A DNA stretch of 9,016 nucleotides from Nitrospinota bacterium (lineage in GTDB: Bacteria > JAUXIQ01): NCBI GenBank assembly GCA_030620925.1, contig JAUXIQ010000056.1:1-9016 (forward strand), in the 5' to 3' direction. Below, in pieces: positions 1 through 4,474 of this stretch. Positions within the stretch are counted from its first letter, which is position 1. The number at the start of each line of letters is the position of its first letter. The notes beneath the pieces were generated by a model. The model was not told where the DNA came from. It saw nothing but the letters and a program-made list of their open reading frames with translations, and did no database searches. Both the position numbers and the translations under genes were made by a program.

Positions 1-1
1 A

Positions 2-1531
2 GTGCCCTGGGCAAGTTTCGCCGAGGTGCCCGGAGAGCTCACCGTCCCGGAAATCGAAGAGCTCGTGCAGTGCTACGCCCTGGCCGCATGCCGGGCGAGA
101 GAGGCGGGTTTCGACGGGGTGGAGTTTCATGGAGCCCACGGCTACCTCATCTGCCAGTTCTTCTCCCCCCTATCCAACAAACGCACCGATGACTACGGAG
201 GAGACGTCAATAAACGGGCCAAATTCGGCGTGGACATAATGAAACTGGCCAGGGAAATGCTGGGGCCTGAATACCCCGTCCTGTTCCGCATCTCAGGGAG
301 CGAGATGGAAGAAGGGGGCCTGACCACCGACGACACCCGGATAATCGCCGGCCTGCTCCAGGAGGCCGGGGCGGACTGCATAGACGTCTCCGCCGGAAAC
401 TACGGAGCATCGGAGTGGATGTCGCAGACCGCTTTCATGAAACCCGGATGCATCGTCAAGTACGCCACCGAGATTAAGCGGGAGGTGGACGTGCCGGTCA
501 TCACGGTGGGCAGGATCAACGATCCTCGCCTGGCGGAGACCATCCTGGAAGAGGACAACGCAGACATAATCGCCCTGGGCCGGCCCCTGCTGGCGGACCC
601 CGACTATCCCCTCAAGGCCCAACAAGGGAGGCGTGAAGACATAGTAAAATGCATCGCCTGCAATAACTGTCTGGACATCATATTCCTCTATAAACCCATA
701 GGGTGCATCCAGAACCCCTACGTGAGCTACGAGCACGAGGAAAACGCCGAAGAAAAAGCGGTAACCCCCCGTAAAGTGCTGATAATCGGGGAAGGACCGG
801 CCGCACTGGAGGCGGCCCGGACAGCCGCCCTCCGGGGACACGACACAACCCTCTGGAAAACAAAAGAGCAGCCCGGGGGCTACTGGTCATGGCTCATCCA
901 CGGTTTCGTCGCCGAGAAATTGAAAGCCATCAAGAAGCTGGGCGTGAAAATAGAGGACAAGAGCCGGGTGACCGCGGAAATGGTCAACCGGCTTATCCCC
1001 GACGCAGTGCTGGTGGAAAATGAGGTGAGCCCCGGCGTGCCGGGTATACCGGGAGTTGACGGGCGCAACGTTTTGCAGGCGGTAGACATCCTTTCAGGTG
1101 AAAAAACGGCGGAAGGGAAGGTCGCAATTCTGGGGGGCGGCAGCATAGGCGTTCAAACCGCGCTGCACCTGGGAAAGAGGGGAGCCGACGTCACGATCAT
1201 CGAAGAGAAGCGGGGGCCTGCTTTCGAGATCGAACAGGTTACCAGAAAAGTGCTCGTGCAAAGGTTGAACTCCTGCAACGTGAAGACCTTGTTCCGCTGT
1301 AAGGCCACGGCCATCGAAGAAAACGGCGTTAAATATCTCGACGGAGACGGCAACCAGGGGAGGATGGAAGCTGAAAACGTCGTGCTGGCCCTGGAGATGG
1401 AAACCCACACGGAGCTGATCGATAACCTCGAAAAGGAGGGCTTTCATACGGTTGCCCTGGAATACTGCCACTCGCAGCGGGGTGTTTGCAATTCAGTGCG
1501 CCAGGGGGCGGAAGCGGCGCGCAGTATATAG
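2..1531 (+). CDS. Old Yellow Enzyme / 2,4-dienoyl-CoA reductase (FadH-like) flavoenzyme, 5'-truncated
   Basis: Family proteins combine an FMN TIM barrel, a 4Fe-4S cluster and a C-terminal FAD/NAD(P) domain, and pass electrons from NAD(P)H to an activated enoyl double bond, often of an enoyl- or dienoyl-CoA. The 509 visible residues start inside the barrel. About 130-160 N-terminal residues are missing to the left, judged from the family's usual ~650-680 residues. The barrel signature EFHGAHGYLICQFFSP lies near residues 41-56, followed by N59, R61, D64 and YGG. VITVGRI (166-172) and ALGRPLLADPD (191-201) are the late barrel strands. Four cysteines, C217, C220, C223 and C235, match the C-x2-C-x2-C-x11-C cluster motif. 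A first dinucleotide fold starts at VLIIGEGPAALEAA (259-272) and a second at VAILGGGSIG (374-383). The C-terminal domain is odd: the third glycine of the first fold is Ala, LWK replaces the usual LYE, and EYC near 487-489 stands where GDC is expected. Cytoplasmic. The true substrate is unknown. Confidence 0.9.
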   Translation: MPWASFAEVPGELTVPEIEELVQCYALAACRAREAGFDGVEFHGAHGYLICQFFSPLSNKRTDDYGGDVNKRAKFGVDIMKLAREMLGPEYPVLFRISGSEMEEGGLTTDDTRIIAGLLQEAGADCIDVSAGNYGASEWMSQTAFMKPGCIVKYATEIKREVDVPVITVGRINDPRLAETILEEDNADIIALGRPLLADPDYPLKAQQGRREDIVKCIACNNCLDIIFLYKPIGCIQNPYVSYEHEENAEEKAVTPRKVLIIGEGPAALEAARTAALRGHDTTLWKTKEQPGGYWSWLIHGFVAEKLKAIKKLGVKIEDKSRVTAEMVNRLIPDAVLVENEVSPGVPGIPGVDGRNVLQAVDILSGEKTAEGKVAILGGGSIGVQTALHLGKRGADVTIIEEKRGPAFEIEQVTRKVLVQRLNSCNVKTLFRCKATAIEENGVKYLDGDGNQGRMEAENVVLALEMETHTELIDNLEKEGFHTVALEYCHSQRGVCNSVRQGAEAARSI

Positions 1532-1540
1532 CAGTATATA
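1521..1540 (+). repeat. 10-bp perfect tandem repeat across the reductase stop codon
   Basis: GCAGTATATA occurs twice back to back. The TAG stop codon of the flavoenzyme gene (1529-1531) lies on the junction between the units. It looks like a small slippage duplication at the gene end. No function is claimed. Confidence 0.85.
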
Positions 1541-1578
1541 ATTGTGAGGGAACCTTTGTGTATGCCTCAAATTAGATA

Positions 1579-1598
1579 CCCACCCATTCATGGGTGGG
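1579..1598. repeat. Perfect short palindrome CCCACCCAT/ATGGGTGGG
   Basis: Nine-base arms are separated by two bases, or eight-base arms by the tetraloop TTCA. It lies 48 bases after the reductase stop codon. There is no T-run on either side, so it is more likely a dispersed REP-like repeat or RNA stabiliser than an intrinsic terminator. Confidence 0.7.
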
Positions 1599-1630
1599 AG
1601 CATCATGTCCCGCCTCGGCGGAATCACGAA

Positions 1631-1650
1631 CCCCGTCACTTGTGGCGGGG
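1631..1650 (+). terminator. Hairpin CCCCGTCA/TGGCGGGG, weak terminator candidate
   Basis: An 8-bp stem with one G-T wobble and the loop CTTG is followed, six bases later, by only four Ts (1657-1660). It could end transcripts of the upstream reductase, but the T-run is short and displaced. It may equally be part of the repeat cluster. Confidence 0.35.
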
Positions 1651-1662
1651 GCACGCTTTTCT

Positions 1663-1854
1663 GTCATTCTGAACGTAGCCCCGTGGTACGCGGGGCGGAG
1701 TGAAGAATCTCGCCTACCCTTGCAAGCCCGTTTTCTTATGCGCTTTTCACACACTCCCTCCCCGTGGTTTATACAAACTTAGTGACCAGCGTTCTTTAAG
1801 GGAAAAATCCGAGTAGCTCGGATATGCGAGATTCTTCGCTTCGCTCAGAATGAC
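1663..1854. repeat. Pair of inverted GTCATTCTGA...GAAGAATCTCGC units
   Basis: The left unit (1663-1713) begins GTCATTCTGA and ends GAAGAATCTCGC. The right unit (1826-1854) is the reverse complement of the same sequence, beginning GCGAGATTCTTCGC and ending CAGAATGAC. The left copy contains about 22 extra bases forming a CCCCG...CGGGG palindrome. The two units point towards each other across about 112 bp, like the ends of a small non-autonomous element or two REP-type units. There is no transposase in the window, and no target duplication could be assigned. Confidence 0.75.
1807..1823. repeat. Perfect hairpin ATCCGAG-TAG-CTCGGAT
   Basis: Seven-base arms enclose a three-base loop, just before the right inverted repeat unit. 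There is no flanking T-run. It is part of the palindrome cluster. Confidence 0.6.
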
Positions 1855-1870
1855 CGTGGCGGACAAGCGT

Positions 1871-1889
1871 GAGCGGCAAGATACCGCTC
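1871..1889. repeat. Hairpin GAGCGG/CCGCTC
   Basis: Six-base perfect arms enclose a seven-base loop immediately after the right inverted repeat unit. No T-run. It is probably the edge of the same repeat cluster. Confidence 0.5.
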
Positions 1890-2026
1890 CTACTATGATG
1901 TGATCAAAGCATCAACCCTCTCCTTAAGAGCGCCTTCCAGGTGTGACCGGCTGCTCGCCCGTTTTCCCCTCCCCCGGTTCCCCCAAAACTTTTGTGTTTA
2001 GACTTCCAGATAGCTAAAGTACCAGC

Positions 2027-2086
2027 AAAAAATATTTAAAATAATGTTAATTATAATTTGACTGCGTGCCGATACTAAGTTATAAT
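2027..2086 (+). promoter_or_regulatory. Strong sigma-70 promoter with UP-like AT tract, driving the attenuator leader
   Basis: The -35 box TTGACT (2058-2063) matches TTGACA at five of six bases. A 17-base spacer (2064-2080) separates it from a perfect -10 box TATAAT (2081-2086). The 31 bases upstream (2027-2057) are almost entirely A/T, as in an UP element. Transcription should start near 2092-2094, giving a leader of about 215 bases before the terminator. No other good promoter was seen before the small ORF and the HMG-CoA synthase gene, so this is their likely promoter. Confidence 0.8.
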
Positions 2087-2144
2087 CAGACACAATATAA
2101 ATGAACGGTTACTTTTAACCCGAACTATCAGGACAACAGTATTA

Positions 2145-2249
2145 ATGTTTAGCAACACTACTCTCAATTTAGATGGGCTTCTCGGCCTCGCTTTATTAGG
2201 GCTGCTCCTACTTTTGCGGGAGCCCGTCGCGTCGAGTAGTGTTCGGTAG
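2145..2249 (+). CDS. Leucine-rich leader peptide of an attenuator, 34 aa
   Basis: An ATG at 2145 opens a 34-codon frame ending at TAG 2247-2249. Twelve of the 34 residues are leucine, including the stretch GLLGLALLGLLLLL (11-24). Codons 20-24 (2202-2216) are five consecutive Leu codons, CTG CTC CTA CTT TTG, all different. They are followed by REPV, recalling the RGRPV that follows the Leu run in the Escherichia coli leuL leader. A modest AGGA (2130-2133) lies 11 bases before the start. The frame sits between a strong promoter and an intrinsic terminator, and its Leu codons lie in the left arm and loop of a hairpin whose right arm begins the antiterminator. This placement argues for a regulatory leader peptide whose translation, not product, matters. 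The alternative is a small hydrophobic membrane peptide or type I toxin, which would not explain the alternative stems. Confidence 0.75.
   Translation: MFSNTTLNLDGLLGLALLGLLLLLREPVASSSVR
2154..2243 (+). repeat. 10-bp perfect inverted repeat framing the attenuator control codons
   Basis: AACACTACTC (2154-2163) pairs perfectly with GAGTAGTGTT (2234-2243). A further outer match, AACTATC (2123-2129) with GGTAGTT (2245-2251), extends it with one wobble. The right arm overlaps the 3' half of the antiterminator strand. In an untranslated leader this stem would therefore block antitermination and favour termination. Confidence 0.7.
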
Positions 2250-2310
2250 TTAATAATAAAATATAGAGTACTCGATGCCATGGGCTCAAAAAGCTCATGG
2301 CATTTTTTTT
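2199..2310 (+). promoter_or_regulatory. Leucine-type transcription attenuator (regions 1-4)
   Basis: Three mutually exclusive stems can be drawn. Stem 1:2 pairs GGGCT (2199-2203) with AGCCC (2221-2225), extended by 2206-2208 with 2218-2220; the Leu codons lie in its left arm and loop. Stem 2:3 pairs GAGCCCGTCGCGTCGAG (2220-2236) with CTCGATGCCATGGGCTC (2271-2287): 16 of 17 positions pair, two as G-U wobbles, and two more pairs follow (2237-2270, 2238-2269). Stem 3:4 is the terminator (2276-2302). Stem 2:3 uses the whole left arm of the terminator, so the two exclude each other. By analogy with leuL/ilv attenuation, a ribosome stalled at Leu codons frees region 2 and gives read-through. A ribosome reaching the stop codon covers region 2 and gives termination. 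The first genes downstream are the 48-aa ORF and HMG-CoA synthase. Confidence 0.8.
2276..2310 (+). terminator. Strong intrinsic terminator (attenuator stem 3:4)
   Basis: TGCCATGGGCT (2276-2286) pairs with AGCTCATGGCA (2292-2302) over 11 bp with a single G-U wobble. The loop is CAAAA, and eight Ts follow directly (2303-2310). It starts 26 bases after the leader peptide stop codon. No other gene ends nearby on this strand, so its role is premature termination of the leader. Confidence 0.9.
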
Positions 2311-2325
2311 GACTGAAATCGTTTC

Positions 2326-2352
2326 GCCGGACAACATCTTAACCTGTCCGGC
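2326..2352 (+). promoter_or_regulatory. Hairpin in the 5' leader after the terminator
   Basis: GCCGGACA (2326-2333) pairs perfectly with TGTCCGGC (2345-2352) around an 11-base loop. It sits just before the purine-rich ribosome binding site of the 48-aa ORF. It has no T-run. It may stabilise read-through mRNA or tune translation; no evidence decides. Confidence 0.5.
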
Positions 2353-2368
2353 AGGGGGAAGGGGGGTG

Positions 2369-2515
2369 ATGGCCTTGGGGTTAGCCATAGCCAAAGATTT
2401 ATCTGACGAAGCTGAACTTAACGAGATTTGTGTAGATTCCATAACTGAGAAACACTTTTCACCCAAGCAGAACTTTAAGAGAACTAAGATACCGGAGGTT
2501 CAAGAGAATGATTAA
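2369..2515 (+). CDS. Small ORF of 48 aa overlapping the HMG-CoA synthase start, unknown function
   Basis: I do not recognise this frame. The ATG at 2369 is preceded by a strongly purine-rich tract (AGGGGGAAGGGGGG, 2353-2366) that can serve as a ribosome binding site. A longer in-frame start at 2297 lies inside the terminator hairpin and is rejected. The product begins MALGLAIAKDLSDEAELNEI and has a charged C-terminal half rich in Lys and Glu. It has one Cys (21) and no clear membrane segment. Its stop (TAA, 2513-2515) overlaps the HMG-CoA synthase start by eight bases. This suggests translational coupling, or a second leader frame that feeds ribosomes into the main gene. It is downstream of the attenuator and would be expressed only on read-through. 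It could also be a chance frame or a gene remnant. Confidence 0.4.
   Translation: MALGLAIAKDLSDEAELNEICVDSITEKHFSPKQNFKRTKIPEVQEND
2494..2498 (+). promoter_or_regulatory. Ribosome binding site GGAGG of the HMG-CoA synthase gene
   Basis: GGAGG lies nine bases before the ATG at 2508. It fixes that start over any internal Met and lies inside the end of the 48-aa ORF. Confidence 0.8.
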
Positions 2516-4064
2516 CGTTGGCATTGATGACATTGAAATCTATTTCCCTCGCCTGTTCTTTGACATCAAAGACCTGGCCGAGCTGCGCGATATCGAGTAT
2601 GACAAACTGAACCGCGGCCTCGGCCTGGAGGCAATGGCTATTCCCGATACCCACGAGGACGCGGCCACCATGGGGGCCAACCCCGTGGCCAGCCTCATCG
2701 ACCGCAACAATATAGACCCCCGCCGCATCGGCCGCATCTATTTGGGGACGGAAAGCGCCCTGGACGGCTCCAAACCGACGGCGACCTACATCCTGGACAT
2801 GCTGGAACAGCGCTATTCGCCCGAGTACGGTGAGGACTGCCTGCGCAACTGCGACGTGGTAGATATGACTTTCGCCTGCATCGGCGCTGTCGACGCCCTG
2901 CACAACTCCCTCGACTGGGTCGCACGGGGCGGCGAAAGCGATGACCGCATCGGCATCGTCGTCTTCTCCGACATCGCCAAGTACGACATGCACTCCTCGG
3001 GCGAGTATACCCAGGGTGCCGCCGGCGGCGCGCTGCTCATCAAGCAGAACCCCAGGTTGATGGTGATACCCGACTGCTGGGGCGTCTCCACCAAGCCCGT
3101 GCACGACTTTTTCAAGCCGCGCCGGACGGTCGGTTTTTCGCAACTGTTCGATAACGTGTTGACCCTGGCCAAGGAGATGGGTGCCGACCTCCCCGGAGGT
3201 TTGGCCGAGAAGATGATCAAGATGCTGCCCAAATCCAAAGTCAAGGACCAGGGCATCTTCAGCCACGGCCATAAATCCTTGAACCTGCACGTAGACACGC
3301 CGGTGTTCGACGGCCAATACTCAAACCGCTGCTACAGCGGCGCCATCAAAACCGCCTTCACGTCGTTCAAGGAGCAGGCGATCAAAACCGGACGCTACAA
3401 CCCCGCTCAGGACGAGATTATCACCGAGCAGTGGAAGCGCGTAAACATGCACCTCCCCTACGCTTTCCAGGGTAAGCGAATGTTCCCGGACATCTTCCTC
3501 TGCGACCGCCGCGGCCTGCCCGCCTGGCAGGAGATAACCGATCAGGTCGGCGAGGAACCGAATCGCGAGAATTTCGACGACACGCCTGAGGGTAAAGATG
3601 AATGGCACCGCCAGATGGACAGTTTCCGCAGGACTGTCTCCCAGACGCCGCACTACAAGAAATTCGTGGAGGAGCGCATCGAGAAGGGACAGCGCGCATC
3701 GAGCCTCATCGGCAACATATACACCGGCTCCATATTCCTCTCTTTGATGAGCATGCTGGAGGCCGATATGCAGGACGGTATAGAACTCACCGGCAAGCCC
3801 GTAGGAATGTTCGGCTACGGTTCGGGCGCCAAGGCGAAAGTATTCGAGGGCATCATCCAGCCGGAATGGAAAGAGGTCACCGCCCGGTTCAACCTGTTCG
3901 ATCGTCTGGCTACTCGCCACTCCGTGGACAGCAAGTGCTACGAGGAGCTGCACCGCGAGGCGAGGAGAGAAAGCGTGGTACCGCCCAAAGGCGAGTTCGC
4001 TCTTGTCGAAGTGGGTGTAGACGGCGTAAACGAAGGCGCACGCTCATACCAGTGGATCGGTTAG
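2508..4064 (+). CDS. Hydroxymethylglutaryl-CoA synthase family protein, 518 aa
   Basis: HMG-CoA synthase condenses acetyl-CoA with acetoacetyl-CoA to give HMG-CoA, for mevalonate or, in some bacteria, for branched acyl-CoA synthesis. The thiolase-like fold is evident throughout. The N-terminus VGIDDIEIYFPRLFFDIKDL matches the family start. The likely catalytic Glu is E82 in YLGTESALDGSK, the acylated Cys is C124 in DMTFACIGAVDAL, and the His is H315 in NMHLPYAFQGK. DGQYSNRCY (268-276) and SSLIGNIYTGSIF (398-410) match the conserved core, and GMFGYGSGAKA (433-443) the glycine loop before the C-terminus. At 518 residues it is far longer than typical bacterial (~385) or archaeal (~350) forms. 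Much of the excess is an insertion of about 55-60 residues (about 205-262) between HDFFKPR and TPVFDGQYS, plus extra sequence at about 335-395. Cytoplasmic. Expression probably depends on leucine-sensitive attenuation upstream. It could be a paralogue with another acyl acceptor, so the symbol mvaS is not assigned. Confidence 0.85.
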   Translation: MINVGIDDIEIYFPRLFFDIKDLAELRDIEYDKLNRGLGLEAMAIPDTHEDAATMGANPVASLIDRNNIDPRRIGRIYLGTESALDGSKPTATYILDMLEQRYSPEYGEDCLRNCDVVDMTFACIGAVDALHNSLDWVARGGESDDRIGIVVFSDIAKYDMHSSGEYTQGAAGGALLIKQNPRLMVIPDCWGVSTKPVHDFFKPRRTVGFSQLFDNVLTLAKEMGADLPGGLAEKMIKMLPKSKVKDQGIFSHGHKSLNLHVDTPVFDGQYSNRCYSGAIKTAFTSFKEQAIKTGRYNPAQDEIITEQWKRVNMHLPYAFQGKRMFPDIFLCDRRGLPAWQEITDQVGEEPNRENFDDTPEGKDEWHRQMDSFRRTVSQTPHYKKFVEERIEKGQRASSLIGNIYTGSIFLSLMSMLEADMQDGIELTGKPVGMFGYGSGAKAKVFEGIIQPEWKEVTARFNLFDRLATRHSVDSKCYEELHREARRESVVPPKGEFALVEVGVDGVNEGARSYQWIG

Positions 4065-4091
4065 CCGGTCCACTGCCGGCGGGCGCCGCCG

Positions 4092-4175
4092 CTCGACCGT
4101 TGAGGTCGAGAATTACGACGGTTCGGTCGCTCCGACCGAACCGCAAGGCCCTGAAGAGAAGTGCGTCTCGGGCCT
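4092..4175 (+). terminator. Three consecutive hairpins after the HMG-CoA synthase gene
   Basis: CTCGACC/GGTCGAG (4092-4110) has a 7-bp stem and 5-base loop. CGGTTCGGTCG/CGACCGAACCG (4119-4143) has a perfect 11-bp stem and 3-base loop. AGGCCC...GGGCCT (4146-4175) has a 6-bp stem continued by GAGA/TCTC after a 4-base bulge. They start 28 bases after the stop codon. None has a T-run, so they are not standard intrinsic terminators. They may protect the 3' end of the mRNA or assist factor-dependent termination. Confidence 0.5.
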
Positions 4176-4187
4176 AAAGCAATCCTT

Positions 4188-4320
4188 CGATTTCTATCTG
4201 CCCTTGAATACCGGCTTTCTTTTTTCAACGAAGGCCGTAGCGCCTTCCTTATGGTTTTCGGTGGCGAAGCCAGTAGCGCATGGCGAATTAGTGCCGCTCC
4301 TTCCACTCATCCAGCGGCAT
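4188..4320 (-). pseudogene. Decayed 3'-end fragment of an enoyl-CoA hydratase gene
   Basis: This stretch aligns with 8559-8690, the 3' end of the hydratase gene at the right edge, with 11 substitutions and one 1-base insertion over 133 positions (about 91% identity by hand count). Read on the minus strand it still shows MPLDEW near 4306-4320 and a terminal VFKG followed by a stop (4194-4196). The Ser codon of HSFAMRY has become TAA (4288-4290), and an extra base near 4271 shifts the frame. Upstream of 4321 the hydratase sequence fades, with perhaps a trace as far as ~4349. It covers only the last ~41 codons and cannot encode a working enzyme. It lies in the same orientation as the intact copy, so the two are direct repeats flanking the GH130/GT4 operon. 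Confidence 0.88.
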
Positions 4321-4404
4321 TTTGGAAGAAAACTGCCATCCTTCTCAGATAAGTCTATATCACCCGCGCCCGCTGAGTCATATAATATAGGGGAAAGACT
4401 TTTT

Positions 4405-4433
4405 TAGACACTGCGCGGCTTTTTTTGTATTAT
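4405..4433 (+). promoter_or_regulatory. Sigma-70 promoter of the GH130/GT4 operon
   Basis: TAGACA (4405-4410) and TATTAT (4428-4433) each match consensus at five of six bases, with an ideal 17-base spacer. Transcription would start near 4440. This gives a short 5' leader holding AGGGAGGG (4455-4462) 12 bases before the ATG at 4475. The promoter lies between the hydratase fragment and the first cassette gene, so it belongs to the cassette. Confidence 0.65.
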
Positions 4434-4474
4434 AGAACAGGTGATCTCGAATATAGGGAGGGATACGAGTAAAT

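Larger units (their letters stand above)
1532..2026. other. Gene-free stretch with palindromes and inverted repeats
   Basis: I see no convincing gene here on either strand. The open frames are short, lack good ribosome binding sites and run through palindromes. The region holds several strong hairpins and a pair of inverted repeat units, listed separately. GC content falls towards the right end, into the AT-rich area before the attenuator promoter. Confidence 0.7.

Noticed and set aside
1594-1782. 62-codon plus-strand frame in the gene-free stretch
   Set aside because: It runs through two palindromes and an inverted repeat unit, lacks a ribosome binding site and shows no coding character.
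1663-1854. CRISPR-like repeats
   Set aside because: Only two units exist, in opposite orientation and of different length, with no regular spacing and no cas genes.
2145-2249. Type I toxin-like hydrophobic peptide
   Set aside because: Length and hydrophobicity would fit, but no antisense RNA promoter was evident. The five Leu codons are placed exactly against the antiterminator strand, which favours an attenuator leader.
2093-2310. T-box riboswitch
   Set aside because: There is no T-box consensus (AGGGTGGNACCGCG-like) before the terminator, while the Leu-rich leader peptide and alternative stems explain the region better.
2484-3317. Long antisense open frame (277 codons) opposite the HMG-CoA synthase gene
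   Set aside because: It is a GC-rich shadow frame of a clearly homologous gene and has no recognisable domain. The same applies to the antisense frames at 3321-3953 and 293-841.
3602-4177. Plus-strand 191-codon frame overlapping the end of the synthase gene
   Set aside because: It is very rich in Arg, Pro and Gly, lies out of frame within a well-conserved gene and runs through the hairpins. It is a compositional shadow.
4061-4306. Minus-strand 81-codon frame over the hydratase remnant
   Set aside because: Its N-terminal part and reading frame do not follow the hydratase. The homologous stretch is interrupted by a nonsense change and a frameshift, so it is treated as a pseudogene fragment.
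4381-4386. TATAAT as the -10 box of the GH130 operon
   Set aside because: There is no recognisable -35 box at the right distance. TAGACA-17-TATTAT at 4405-4433 is the better promoter.
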